Positions 47,484 through 59,033 of a DNA stretch of 64,000 bases are shown here, one piece after another. Position numbers and translations under genes: made by a program. The notes under the pieces were generated by a model. It was not told the origin of the DNA. It ran no database searches and saw nothing but the letters and a program-made list of their open reading frames with translations. Positions within the stretch are counted from its first letter, which is position 1. The number at the start of each line of letters is the position of its first letter. Source of the DNA: Symbiodinium sp. CCMP2592 (Eukaryota; Sar; Dinophyceae; Suessiales; Symbiodiniaceae); NCBI GenBank assembly GCA_905221615.1, contig CAJNDT010003435.1, positions 484,875 through 548,874 of the forward strand, read 5' to 3'.

Positions 47484-48165
47484 TTTATACTGACCTACCT
47501 TTGACTTTGAGCGAGATACCACCCTTGATAAGACGATAGCGTGCATTTTTATGCTGGCTTTGTCTTTTGAGGGGGGTAGTCCGGCAGCCTGGGCTGACCG
47601 TATCGATGCTCAATCGGAGCCTGCGGGCTTCAGGGGATAATGCTCTCTTTCTGCAACGCGTTTTTACGCAAGTGATATTGTTTTCCAGCATTTCATTGTT
47701 TCATGCATGATCTGGTTTGCATGATCGGAATGCTTGTGATGTTGAGAATGGAGCTTAGAGTATTGTACTCCGCGCTCGCCCCTCAAGGTAGTTAACATCA
47801 CAACAGGTGGGAGCATGTTCCATGGAAACATGCTGACATGTTCAATCAGGACATGAACAAAATTTTTACCCACCCACCGCTCCCTGCGGTTTCTTACTGT
47901 CCCCCCCTATGGGGTGGGCCCGACGTTGTCGGGAGTAGCGTTCGTTGCACGGTTCGGGCCTAACCCTAGCCGTCGCAACGCACAGCGCGATTCCAGCCAC
48001 CCGAGTTGAAATTGAAACATTGGGCCTCTCGTTTCGGCATATCTTTGGATTGGACCGAAAATTTCCATAAATTATATCGGAGGTACGTCTCCGTATAATA
48101 TTCCGAAAGAGAGCTTTATACTGACCTACCTTTGACTTTGAGCGAGATACCACCCTTGATAAGAC
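47484..48165. repeat. 51-bp direct repeats 580 bp apart
   Basis: The 51-bp string starting tttatactgacctacctttg and ending cttgataagac is present at 47,484-47,534 and 48,115-48,165. The left copy begins exactly where the segmental duplication ends. The DNA between (47,535-48,114) holds no gene I recognise; the pair may mark the ends of an insertion. Confidence 0.75.
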
Positions 48166-48429
48166 AGGGAAAGCCCCGTCCAGTTTCTTGAAACGGGCAA
48201 GAACTTTGGTCTTGTTGCATGCTTTTGTCATGGGCAAGGGAGCACCCTTCCCGTGTGCAGATTCGCATGTATACAATTTCTTAGAGTCACTTCAGCGAGA
48301 CGGGGCACCCACTAGTCGCTTGTCATTAGGCGCTCAATTTCGCGCTACATGTTGTGGGGGTGTCTGAGCTGACGGAGGTTTGCAACAGTCGCCGTTGCAA
48401 GGGGTCTATGCACTTCGGAGTTTTTTAAG

Positions 48430-49480
48430 GAATCGAATCAGGCACCACCCTTGACAGTGCACCAGTTGCAGATGCTTCATGATGCTTTGGAGTTTCATCC
48501 AGATGTGTGGACCAGAGCGTTTGCAGGCGCCGCCTTGGTGTGTGCATACAGCAGGTGTAGGTGGAGCGATGTAACCGGGATGTAGGGTTTGAGTCCGGCC
48601 TTTGTTATATCGACTTGCGGATAGGTGTGCACAAGACTTGCCGACTGCAGAGCAAGCGTCCCAAATACTTGCACGCAGTGGCGCCCTCGCTTGGGCTTAG
48701 GCCTTACGGTGAGCTTTGGAGGGCTTGCAGAATGGATCAAGTGTCCTTCATGCCGGCTCAGATGCTCAAGGAAAACCTATGGTCAGAGCCCTTGACACGG
48801 ACGGGGCCACGGCTTGGCATAGGCTGCTGTTGCACGTTGGCGAAAGCTCGTCGGGGGCTCTTCGCTCTCTATTGAAGGCAACACTGATTTCTTGGGCGGC
48901 GAAGCGGGGTGTTGACCCCCTTACTCTACACACATTGGGGTATCACACTGCCGGAGGCATGGATCTTGTGTGTAGCCGTGATGCTCAGGCCCCTTTGCTG
49001 ACGGCGCCTTCCGTCCAGATGACACCAGGAGTGGTCGTCTGGTGGCAGAGCGCGCTCAGCCTTTGGTGAGCAGTTTGGTGCCGAGGTTGGCGGGGTTGGA
49101 GAGCATGCGGCCGATCAGGAGTCTTCGGCAGCACCCCGATCACAAGAGTGGGAGACTGAGCCTGGTGAACCGGGAGAGTGTGTTGATGTGATTGCGGTGG
49201 ACAGTGAGTCTGTCTCCCCGGGAGAATCCTCGAATGAGTCGGACAAGGGGACGAGGACGACGGGCAACCGATTGTGCATTGGTTGCGCAGGGCCTCGTTG
49301 TTCTTGTAGGGCCTGACCTTTGGAGGCACCATTCCGCGAAGGTAGCCCACCTTGCACCTAGAGTCCACTTTAAGAATCTTTTTTCCTGTGGGCGAAAGGT
49401 GGGTTCCCGACATTTTAGGCTTAACAACGATTCTCTGGGGCAAAACGATTTGCCCTGCAGATTTTGTTTTCGCAGATAGA
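48430..49480 (+). pseudogene. Relic of a DIRS-type tyrosine recombinase
   Basis: On the plus strand, broken by stops and frame changes. It reads LHDALEFHPDVWTRAF and AYSRCRWSDV (Arg region), then LLKATLISWAAKRGV, TLGYHTAGG and VCSRDAQAP, and finally LFSCGRKVGS with CRFCF at the tail. These parts match the recombinases of elements A and B in order. The catalytic His is Leu (RSLLKA against TSHSFKA) and the nucleophile Tyr is Cys (VCSRD against VYSRD), so this copy is dead. Confidence 0.75.
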
Positions 49481-49588
49481 CCTTCAACGGCAAGAGCGAA
49501 AGAGGCCTCCGTGGAGTCACAGTTCCCCAGTGGTCCTTTCCCTTCGTGGCGATTCCAAGAGGCTTGCCTCTGTGAGTCCACCAGGTGA

Positions 49589-49674
49589 GTGATTGCTGGA
49601 GGTTGAGACAGTCGCGAGCCGGGTTTGGTCATGTGATTGCTGGACGTTGAGACAGTCGCGAGCCGGGCTTGGTC
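49589..49674. repeat. 44-bp tandem repeat, two copies
   Basis: gtgattgctgga followed by gttgagacagtcgcgagccg is present twice, starting at 49,589 and 49,633. Confidence 0.85.
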
Positions 49675-49879
49675 TTGCAAGTTCCGAGGGGGTGGTGTTG
49701 TGGCCTGACCCTCGGATCACATGCATGACTTGTGACCGTTGTCTTGCGTCGGCTGCATTCCCCCGTGGGGTGAGCGGCTGGCGACGTGCGAGTTCACTGG
49801 TCGGTGCAAGCTTCTGGCTCGGGCCAGAGAGCGGTGTATGTTTGTTACATATGTTTAAACCAAGCTAAATTGAGACGGT

Positions 49880-50938
49880 GAACCAAAGTCTCCTTTGCCT
49901 TTACCACCCTTGTCCTTATACCTTTTCCTTTACCGTAGTAGCCGGAATCGGTTCGTTCATATACTTCCGCTTGGTTGACCTGAAGCGGCCTCTTGGTTTT
50001 CGCTTACCTCCTTTTGCTCTTCCCGGTGAACCCGGACGCATTCTAGGTCTAGGTCGTCTTCCTTATTTGAATCTCCTTGCAATAGAGGCCTCGTTGTCGT
50101 CGATCATCCAAAAGGTGGTCTCTTCCTCGTTGGCGAGGAAACCTTCATCTAAGGTATCCTCATCTTGCAGCCAGAAGCCATCGGCTCCATCGTATTCTCC
50201 TTGGTCAAGGACAATGAAATTGCGGCCTCCACCCTGCGGCGCTGATCCCTTCTTCCACGGCGGTCCTTCTTGTGAGAACAAAGCCGAATGCAGACTTCGT
50301 CGCAAATTGATACATGCAGGAAACTGCTTCATTGCATAGGTCGACTCCTCGGTCGCATCACGTAGTGACGTGAACGTTTGATCTCGTCCCAAGGCAGCGA
50401 GAAACTCGGGATCATCATCTTCCAGAGTTACCTCTGGTAAGAGGTCCATCCATGAGTTGCGAAGTCGCTGAAGGACGATTTCAAACTTGGCAATCCACGG
50501 CACCAAATCTTGTCTGCCCTTCCACGCTTTGAAGGGACCGAGAAATCGTCAAAGGAACACATATTATTCTCCCTTGACAAGGAATTGCCGCATTTTCTTA
50601 AATATTCTACTCCATCTTTGGAGGCACTTGATTCTATCTAAAGCTCCCTTTTGTATTGTCGCGATTCCGGAGAGCCTCGTCTTGAGCGACCGTCTTTTTC
50701 TCTTCGTGCAGCGTAATGTCGCACCAAACATCAACCAATTGTTCGTACTCAAACCACGAGGTGGTGCGTCGTAGGCTGGCGCAATCTTGGGCGTAATGCC
50801 TAGATGGCTGAGCATCTTGTCAGATGATGCATAGGATTGGGCAGCATACGACGCTGGTCCTTGAGAGGGCTCGTCTTCAGAGTCTCCTCCGGAGGAGTTG
50901 TTGCTGCCGTCATCTCCACTGTTGTGGGAAGATGACAT
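49880..50938 (-). pseudogene. Ty1/copia-like gag relic
   Basis: Two frames in succession: 50,938-50,564 (MSSSHNSGDDGSNNSSGG..., then LKTRLSGIATIQKGALDR) and 50,506-50,063 (VPWIAKFEIVLQRLRNSWMDLLP, later DDPEFLAALG). A third degraded part down to about 49,880 has a YYGKGKG-type tail. The WIAKF-EIVLQRLR-SWMDLLP run is what I would expect in dinoflagellate copia-type Gag proteins. No protease, integrase or RT follows. Broken frames indicate a relic. Confidence 0.55.
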
Positions 50939-50939
50939 T

Positions 50940-51780
50940 GTGCAACCTTGGCCCGCCCTGGGAAGCGAGTAGCCGGAGCTAACCGCTGTGGTTGTATATC
51001 GGGGGCCGAGCCCAACACGGGCCCTTCCTACCAGAAAACTGCCCTCACATAGGTATTCCCCACTCCTGAAGGAGTATCTGGGTTCTGCTAAGCCCTTAGT
51101 GACCTAATGACTTGCGTTTGCACGGACAGCAGGCTGTTTTCACTGCTACGCAGAGAGAGCTATGGTGTCTTGAGCCACGTGAGACAGAATGGGCAACGGA
51201 ATATATGCATGTGAGTATGCCACCATGCCATTGTTGTAAGTACCTAGCATATCGCTTGAGGGCGTATAGGATTTAAAGATGTGTAAAGCCCATAATAAGG
51301 ATTTAAGGAAGTATAGTTCCCTATTTAATATTCCGTAATTACCCCCCTCCCCCTTACCCCCCCTACATGTCCCTCTGAGGCAAGGTCACCCTGCCCGCGG
51401 GCACGGAGATGCTGCGGTTCGTGTGCAGATCCGATGGTTGGCCAGATGGCATTTTTGCCTTGGACTCCCTGGTCGCCTGGGCACCCGCAGGTTCAGGCGC
51501 CAGGCTTCCAAAGCCTTTCGGTTCCTTTTGCCGTATGTCAGAAGAGTTGCGCTTTATGCCAGGCCACCTACGTGATTAGTTTACGGCCGCACTCTCAAGT
51601 GAACACATCTGCTATGTTTTTCGTTCAGCTGGAGCGTTCATGCATCACTCACGCATGCCAAAGCCTTGAACAAGTACGGTAGGATGTACAATGTAGGGCA
51701 ATGTCGGATGTGTTTCAAAAAGCAAACTAGGCAGGATTTGGACATGCGAAAAGGAGAATCTTCAGAGACCATCCGCAGGT
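50940..51780. other. Gene-free stretch before the RCC1 gene
   Basis: Contains cccataataagga (51,289-51,301), which recurs in the intron hairpin at 58,484-58,496, and a C-rich run near 51,345-51,362. No coding signal is supported; the upstream exons of the RCC1 gene could begin here but I cannot define them. Confidence 0.45.
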
Positions 51781-53850
51781 CCTTTGCCTCCAGTTCCCTT
51801 CTCACTGTATTCAAGCCGCGCCCACAACTGTGCCGTTCACTTCACACGTGGCATGAAGTGTTGGGGACGTGGTGGCCGCATTGGCTCTGGTGACAGAAAC
51901 ACGATGGGTGACGAGCCCGGGGAGATGGGCGTCAACCTTCCCTTCGTGGATCTGGGTGGCCAAATCCCAATGCAAGTGGGTTGTGGCGACGAAAACTGTT
52001 GCGCCGTTTTCGATGGCGGGGCTTTGAGCTGCTGGGGAGGGGACCCAGGAACCCGTGGCGTGCTGGGGGGGGTGTCCGGAGTAGACATTGGCGACGACCC
52101 AATGGAGATGGGAATACATCTGCCCACGGTGGACTTGGGGACGGGAGCCTTCGCGCTCCAGGTCGCTGTCGAGACTTATCATGTTTGCGCGTTGTTGCGC
52201 GGTGGCTCCGTGAAGTGCTGGGGACGCGGATGGAGCCTCGGCTACGGGGACTCGTGCATGCCTCAGTTGTACCCGGCGCAGGCAAGTGCAGATTGTAGCC
52301 ATTCCTTGACATATCTTGACATCCCTGGACCCTGCGGGCACGCTAAGGATTAGTCGCGGCGTGAGCCAGGAGCACATGGGCGATAGGCTTCCCTTCGTCG
52401 ACCTCGGCACCGACTTCCACGCCGTGCAGATCACGGTGTCGGACCGTGCGAGCTGTGCATTGTCAAGCCAGGGCAAGGTCAAGTGCTGGGGCCTTGGTCC
52501 CGTCGTCGGCATGAACTTCTCAAGCCGAAATGTCGGTGTGGGGCTTTCGCCCAACGAAATGGGCGACCAGTTGCCCTTTTTGAATTTCGGCCTCGATGTT
52601 CTGCAGATCTCTGCAGCCTGGCACCACGCCTGCGCAGCCACTTGCATGCACCGCCCCAGTACTATCCCGCATCATCCTGCGCTGTAAGCCCATTGCTCGA
52701 GCTTGCAACTGGAAGCTGCAGGTGCTGGCGGATCGCTCTTTAAAGTGCTGGGGGGAGGACGAGAACAACGGCCAGCTGGGCCACGGTACCACCGACTCTG
52801 TACAGCCTCTGGTGGACGCAAACCTCCCCACGACTCTGCTGGGCAGCGGAGTGTCCGTCATGAAGGTGGTAGCAGGCGTCCAGCACACCTGTGTCATCCT
52901 GCAGGACGAGACCCTGAAGTGCTGGGGCCGAAATTCAGATGGACAGCCATGACCTCAGTGCAGATTGTAAGGGACCTTTACCTGCACCATTTTTGGCTTG
53001 GGGGTGCCGCCTTATTGTAGTTATAGCATCATGGGCCCCCTCAAGGCCCCTATGTTAAAGACCTCCGCACGCCTGATGAGGCTCGGACACGGAAGCATTG
53101 AGAACCTGGGCAGCAAGCCGGAACACATGGGCGATGCCCTGCGCCCCGTCGACCTGAACAATCTCGGAGTACACGAGGTGCATACACGTGAGATGCCTAT
53201 AATTAATGTTTGTATATACAAACCATAATGTCTGTATACACATGTAAACATACCTAAGAAACTTACCTGGGTCCTCTGTGGGCCTAAGAATCTCCATGTC
53301 GTTGCACGACCAATCACGACGATGATGTGATCTAGCCTCAAGTTCACTGGTCAAGACTGGAGCGGACAAAGAGGGCGTTGGGGAATATCTGGGTCGTTTC
53401 ACAAGGGACTCGATTTGGGTGCTCATCCCGCTATCTTCCTAATTACTGTATCCGCTGCTTCACTCCACAACTGCTTCGAATAGCTTGCAAGATTCTCGGA
53501 GTTGTTTTTGCCCTGTATTCCGTTTCTGCGATGCTGTGTGGTCAGGTCATCGTGGGTTTCCGACACACCTGCGTGCGACTGGAGGATGAGACCGCACGCT
53601 GCTGGGGCCTCAACAGCGATGGCCAGCTTGGCATTGGGAACACCGAAAACGTGGGTGATGAGCCGGGCGAGATGGGAAGAGCCCTCGTGCCCACTGAGCT
53701 CTTTGAAAAAGAAAAGCCTGATGCCGGCCAAGGCGGTGTAAGTATAAGCGAAGGCTCAAGCGGGGGCTGGTTGCTGCTCCAGCATAATGGCTCTCTTGGG
53801 CTGGTCTGCGACGACGGTTTCACGGATGCCACAGCGCAGGTGGGCTGACA
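51780..53850 (+). CDS. RCC1-repeat protein ending in an SRCR domain start (multi-exon)
   Basis: At least five coding blocks: about 51,790-52,260, 52,345-52,640, 52,715-52,955, 53,055-53,185 and 53,535-53,845. Each carries RCC1-type units: HNCAVHFTRGMKCWGRGG, CALLRGGSVKCWGRG, SCALSSQGKVKCWG, TCVILQDETLKCWGRNSDGQ and TCVRLEDETARCWGLNSDGQ, with MGDEPGEMG or similar after many of them. The last block then starts an SRCR domain (GWLLLQHNGSLGLVCDDGFT, then DATAQ) that is cut at a likely GT donor. RCC1 blades with CWG are typical of secreted or surface proteins in protists rather than of nuclear RCC1. No signal peptide exon was found. Confidence 0.75.
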
Positions 53851-53879
53851 GGACATGTCGTGAAGCACACTTCGCAGCT

Positions 53880-54170
53880 TTCATGCTAGAGACAATCATT
53901 GCTCTCATGCTACAGAGAGCAGACGAACAGATCAGAACAGGGCCGCTTTGTTAACTTCATGCCAGAGACCGCAAAACACAACACCAACATTAAGTGATGC
54001 TTGCATGCTAGAGACTGCACGCGAACAGATAACACGACATTATGGAGCTCCTTCCATGCTGCAGAGAGCTGAAACTAAGTAACATCATTCCATTGCCGTC
54101 ATGCCAGAGATAGCAAAAGAACAGATCAGCACAACTGCTTGCATGCTACAGATAACAATGGAACAGATCA
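53880..54170. repeat. Degenerate ~62-bp tandem repeat in intron or spacer
   Basis: catgctagagac or catgccagagac words recur about every 60 bases, each followed by gaacagat. Probably intronic or intergenic. Confidence 0.65.
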
Positions 54171-54465
54171 ACCAAAAAGCGCTTCACTGTCTTCAAGCCG
54201 GATACAGCAGACGGTGAGACCAGCCCAGGTGGCCTGCCGGGATATTGGCATGGCAGGCGGACGAGCCTTGTTCAGGGACCCCGCCTCCGACCCTTCGCTG
54301 GACGAGACGCTTGCAGCCTTTGAGATCGTGGCCGAGAGCCTCGTGTGTGAGGGCGCGGAAGTCTTCCTGCGAGACTGTAGCTTCCGAGGCAGAGGAGAAC
54401 CGGAGAGCAGCCGGATGGAGAGAGGATGAGAGATCGGGGTTCGCTCATGACAGTGGGGAGAAGCC

Positions 54466-56190
54466 TTGAGTTCGGTTCCCCACATGCGAGGTTGGCACGT
54501 CCACGACTGCTCTGCTCGGGAAGCTGTAGGCCCGCTGTCGCAACGCGTTGCTCCGACCATTTCTGAGAGCTGGGAATGGAGATTCAGAGCGGTTTTGTGG
54601 GGTGTTAATTTTGTGGTTTTTGTGCTCAGCGGAGGCGTGCGGTGCCAGCTGGATGCCTGGGGCGAGTACACGACGGCAACGGGCCCCGGGCCGCGCCAAG
54701 ACCACAGCATGGTCTGGGACCCGGACACCCAGTCTTCTCTGATGTTCGGAGGCCAGGCGGGGAACACCTTCCGGTACTTCAATGACCTTTGGCAGTTCCA
54801 CTGGCCTTCGCGAAGCTGGGCCGAGCTGCAGCCAGAGTTGCCAAGTCCGTCGCTTAGGTTCGGCCACAGCGCTGTTTGGGATGTCGTGTCACGCACCATG
54901 CTGATCTTGGGGGGCACTTACCTGAGCGAAACCTACAGCGAAGTGTGGGCCTACGAAAGCACCCGCAACCGGTGGACACTTTCGAGCGAAGGGCCCGGGC
55001 CACGTGTCTACCACACTGCGGTATGGGACCCGCTACGTCGAGCCATGCTGGCCTTCGGTGGAGAGTGTGGGGCCCAGTGCGGGGGAAACATCCTGGCAGA
55101 GCTCCACTACTTCAGCTTCGTGAGCCGAACATGGTGGCCTTTGACCACTGGCTTCGGGCCACGCAGCAAGCACACAGCCTCGTGGGATGCTGCTACCCGA
55201 AGCATGCTAGTCTTCGGGGGCTGGGACGGGCAAAGGTACCTCTCAAATCTGCACCGCTATGATGCCAACTCCGACAGTTGGGCCGAGATCACAGCGACCG
55301 GCACTGTGCCGTGGCCACGAGCTGGGCACGCCGCGGCTTGGGACCCAGACTCCGCCAGCCTCCATGTTCTCGGAGGAGTGCAGAACCGAAGCGGCACGCT
55401 GGGCTTCAGCGACGGCCTCTTCCGCTTCAGCCTTTTGACACTCTCTTGGACCGAGCTTGGAGCTCCCAACGATTCCGATGATTTACGGCCTAAGGGCCCC
55501 TCCGCGCGGAGCGAACTTCGGCAAGCCATGGTCTTTGACGCCGCCTCCCCAGCGTTGCTGTTCTTCGGCGGCTTCAACGGCTCCTACCTCGGTGACACCT
55601 GGAGGTACGTCATGAAGCCTACAGCTCCCACTCCCACTCTGCGCTGCCAGCTGGGCCAGCCTTGCTTCCCAGAAGCTACCACAGGTGCTGGCAACCTGAG
55701 CATTGGCAATCTGGATGTGAAGGCAAACTGCCAAGACTCCCATGGCTTGCCAGCTTTGGATGGCAGGCGCTGGTTTGTGGAGCCGGGCAGCTACCAACTA
55801 TGCTCCTGCCAGGGTCCAGACTGCACCCCAGCACAAGTTCATACGCTCCCCGTTGGCCGCTTCATCGCGGAAGGGCCTTACACCAACCAGTCTGCTGTCT
55901 GCTACATTGGCTGGCGGTGCACCGTCCCCATCTGGGCGGGCGTCGGCATCTCTACCAACGATTCCCTGATCGTGCAGAATGACTGCCAAAATGGGCTTGC
56001 ATCACCGTATAGCTTGGTTATCACCATACACGAATCTGCCAATGCTTTGCTCCTGGATGTGGGAATGATCGACTCGGCTGGAACACCAGAAGTTGTGGAG
56101 CTTTGCTGGTGCCCTTTCAGCCAGTCCTGCGACTCCGCCGAGGATGCGCTTGCTCGGTTTTGGCTTGTCATTGTTGGTTTGGTTACTGTC
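54466..56190 (+). CDS. Kelch-repeat protein, large first exon
   Basis: From the ATG at 54,466 the frame has a hydrophobic stretch (LWGVNFVVFVLSGG, about residue 46-59) that may be a signal anchor, then at least six kelch blades. Examples are HSMVWDPDTQSSLMFGG, HSAVWDVVSRTMLILGG, HTAVWDPLRRAMLAFGG, HTASWDAATRSMLVFGGW and HAAAWDPDSASLHVLGG. The last 190 residues are a Cys-rich, lumenal-looking domain (CQLGQPCFP..., CYIGWRCTVPIW, ELCWCPFSQSC). The frame beyond about 56,190 is probably intron. It may be the same gene as the RCC1 exons or a separate one beginning here; Cys-rich exons follow on the same strand. Confidence 0.78.
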
Positions 56191-56302
56191 GTTCTTCTTG
56201 TGATCCGTAGTAACAGCTCGTTTTCATCATCGTTTTCTGATAATTCGTGGCATGACCATTCTGATTATCATCCAAAAGGACTTCCAAGCAACGGCACTGC
56301 GC

Positions 56303-56388
56303 CTTCACATCCTATGCCCGCCGGGGCAATACGAGCTCGAGAGCACGTGCCATCTTTGCCCCGCAGACCAGTACTGCCCGGGAGGCTG
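56303..56388 (+). CDS. Cys-rich exon of the kelch/Cys-rich/TM gene
   Basis: Frame LCPPGQYELESTCHLCPADQ, then YCPGG; a GT follows at 56,389. The C-P-x-G-x-Y pattern is that of ephrin-receptor/TNFR-like Cys-rich modules (GCC2/GCC3 type). Too short and ATG-less to be found by simple frame search. Confidence 0.6.
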
Positions 56389-56751
56389 GTATCGCCTGCT
56401 GAAATACTAATAATAATAATTATAATACTAATAATAATCATAATCATAATAATAATAATAATAGTAATAAGGTCATGTCCTATTCTTATTGTTACCATCA
56501 CTGCTCTCATTGCCATTTGTTGAGCACAAGTTCCTGTTTAAGACTTGTTCTGTCTTCTCCGAAAGGTGAGCCGTTGAGAAGCTGCCCGCCTTTCAGCACA
56601 GCCCCGATCGGCTCCAGTCGACCACTGAGAAAGGGGCATGCTGTGTGTTTAATACCGGGCTGTAGCTAGTAGTTATTTGATTACATGTTGTTACTTGACC
56701 TTAAATGAATTTCCCCTAAACCCTAAATAAATAGGCATGTGATTGTAGCAT

Positions 56752-56881
56752 ACCTGGGCTCTGCCAAGGCGAGCTTTCGCACTGCGTCTGCGATGTCGGA
56801 CGCTACTGGGACGACGGCGCTTGCTCCATTTGCCCCTACGGCTCCACGACCGCGCAGAAGGGCGTGGCTCTTTCTGAAGTC
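56752..56881 (+). CDS. Cys-rich exon
   Basis: Frame PGLCQGELSHCVCDVGRYWD, then DGACSICPYGSTTAQKG. The pattern C-x-C-x-x-G-x-Y...C-x-x-C-P-x-G-x-x-T is that of an EGF/GCC2-type module. A GT donor is possible at 56,880-56,882. Confidence 0.62.
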
Positions 56882-57084
56882 GGTGCAAAATTTTGCAACA
56901 TTGTAGCCTTGCTAGAGTTCTTCCGGTGTCATTGCATTCTGATTTTCTCCTGGTATGGACAGAGTCTCAGGCGACCTCGGTCACATCTTGCACGTGTCTG
57001 TCGGACTTCGTCAACACGAATCCGGAGACTCCACACTATTCGTGCCAGCACTACTCATCTTGTTATTGGCAGCAGCGTGGTGTA

Positions 57085-57740
57085 GTGGCAATTATTATTG
57101 TTATTGTTATTATTATTATTATTGTTATTATTGTTATTACTCTTATTCTTATTCTTATTCTTATTCTTATTCTTATTCTTGTTCTTATTATGATTATGAT
57201 TATTATTATGATTATGATTATGATTATTATTATTATTTTATTTTATTTTTATTATCAGTATTATTAGTATTGTTATTATTATTGTTATTACTATTATTAT
57301 TGTTATTATTATTATTGTTAGTATTATTATTATTAGTATTGTTATAATTATTGTTATTATTATTATCATTCTTATTTTTATTGCTATTACTATTACTATT
57401 ATTATTATTACTATTATTATTACGATTATTATTATTATTACTCTTATTCTTATTCTTATTCTTATTCTTATTCTTATTCTTATTCTTGTCCTTGTTCTTG
57501 TTCTTGTTCTTGTTCTTGTTCTTATTCTTAGTCTTAGTCTTATTCTTATTCTTTTTCTTATTCTTATTCTTCTTATTATCATTATCATTATTATTATTTA
57601 TTATTGTTATTATTAGTAGTAGTAGTAGTGGTAGTAGTAGAACAAGCAGTAGTCGTGGTAGTGGTGGTGGTGGTGGTGCTGGCGGCTTAGTGGTGGTAGT
57701 AGTAGTGGTCGCAGTAGTAGCAGCAGTAGCAACAGCATAA
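57085..57740. repeat. Giant TTA/TTC/TTG trinucleotide-hexanucleotide microsatellite
   Basis: Over 600 bases of (ttattattg), (ttcttattc) and related words, turning purine-rich (gtagtag) at about 57,610. It lies in an intron of the Cys-rich gene. All long open frames here are low-complexity artefacts. Confidence 0.95.
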
Positions 57741-58202
57741 TAGTAATAGTAATGGTACTAGTGATGCTGAAAGTGATAGTAATAGTAATAATGACAGTGA
57801 TAGTAATAGTTTTAGGAATAGTATTAATAATGGTAATAGTAATAGGAATAGGAATCATAGTAGTAGGAATAGTAATAGCAATAGGGATAGTAATAGTAAT
57901 AGTAATAGGAATAGGAATAGGAATAGGAATAGGAATAGGAATGGAATAGGAATAGGAATAGGAATAGGAATAGGAATAGGAATAGGAATAGGAATAGGAA
58001 TAGGAATAGGAATAGGAATAGGAATAGTAGTAGTAGTAGTAGTAGTAGTAGTAGCAGTAGTAGTAGTAGTAGTAGGAGTAGGAGTAGGAGTAGGAGTAGG
58101 AGTAGGACTAGGAGTAGGAGTAGGAGTAGGAGTAGGAGTAGGAGTAGGAGTAGGAGTAGGAGTAGGAGTAGGAGTAGGAGTAGGAGTAGTAGTAGCAGTA
58201 GC

Positions 58203-58273
<71 letters not shown>

Positions 58274-58345
58274 GAACAGGAATAGCAATAGCAAGAGTAA
58301 TAGTAATAGTACTAGGAATGGTAATAGAAATAGGAATAGGATTTC
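57741..58345. repeat. (GGAATA)n, (AGT)n and (GGAGTA)n microsatellite blocks
   Basis: Successive homogeneous blocks: aggaat hexamers at about 57,905-58,025, agt at 58,026-58,070, aggagt hexamers at 58,071-58,190 and agt at 58,191-58,273. Sharp switches between related units suggest stepwise mutation of one expanding array. Confidence 0.95.
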
Positions 58346-58358
58346 CTGGACCCTCAGG

Positions 58359-58420
58359 AACCTACCTTTTTAGGGTTCCTTAATATGATTTCTTTATATA
58401 AGTCCTTAAAAAGGTAGGTT
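58359..58420. repeat. Small hairpin repeat 1 in intron
   Basis: Inverted arms aacctacctttttaggg (58,359-58,375) and ccttaaaaaggtaggtt (58,404-58,420), one mismatch or so. Confidence 0.75.
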
Positions 58421-58461
58421 ACGCTGGGTTAAGGTTGGAATAGGAATTGGAGCAGCACGGT

Positions 58462-58554
58462 TGATGATATAAATCCTGCATTACCCATAATAAGGAATAT
58501 ACCATAATTCCCATAATTTAGGGTCCTTAAGGTAATGCAGGATTTTTTTCATCA
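58462..58554. repeat. Small hairpin repeat 2 in intron
   Basis: Inverted arms around aaatcctgcattacc (58,471-58,485) and ggtaatgcaggattt (58,531-58,545), extending outward to tgatga/tcatca. The loop contains taaggaatatacc, shared with the 6.9-kb element. Confidence 0.82.
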
Positions 58555-58568
58555 GCCGCAGCAGCAGG

Positions 58569-58655
58569 AGACCCCTTGGATATGTGAGTGCGGGCCGGGC
58601 TCGGGCTTCGACGCAGCACGAGGAGTCTGCGAACCCTGTCCTGTTGGGTATCTTG
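58569..58655 (+). CDS. Cys-rich exon
   Basis: Frame ETPWICECGPGSGFDAARGV, then CEPCPVGYLG, directly after cagcag. The module has the CxCxxGxxF...C-x-x-CPxGYxG pattern and fits between the exons at 56.8 and 59.0 kb. Confidence 0.62.
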
Positions 58656-58669
58656 GCTAAACGGAAGCT

Positions 58670-58759
58670 TCCGAAAATTAGGGGTACCTTATCTTGGGGG
58701 TCCTTATAATGAGGATCCTACTATTTAGGGTACTACATCAGGGTCCCCTGTTTTCGGAA
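58670..58759. repeat. Small hairpin repeat 3 in intron
   Basis: Arms ttccgaaaattagggg (about 58,669-58,684) and cccctgttttcggaa (58,745-58,759) with AT-rich, taagg-type interior. Confidence 0.7.
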
Positions 58760-59033
58760 ACTCCCATATGTATCCTTAGGACCTTAATGACCCTAGACTA
58801 TAAGAATTTTCATATGCTCCTGATTATGGAGCCCTTCTTCTGAAGCTTCTGCCTTAGCGTCCCAGCGTCTATAGGCTCAACAGACTATGATTGGAACATG
58901 ATTATTGTCACATTCTTCTTGTGAAGTGTTTTCAAGAGTATAGAATGCTCTCAAACATCGGTACAAACGTGTTTGTATCTTCGCATTTTGTTTTTCCCGG
59001 ACTCTGGGCATGTTTTTTAGTTCGGGGTCTAGC

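Noticed and set aside
47866-48276. Minus-strand frame of 136 codons
   Set aside because: No motif; it contains part of the 51-bp direct repeat and has no duplicate or homologue visible in the window.
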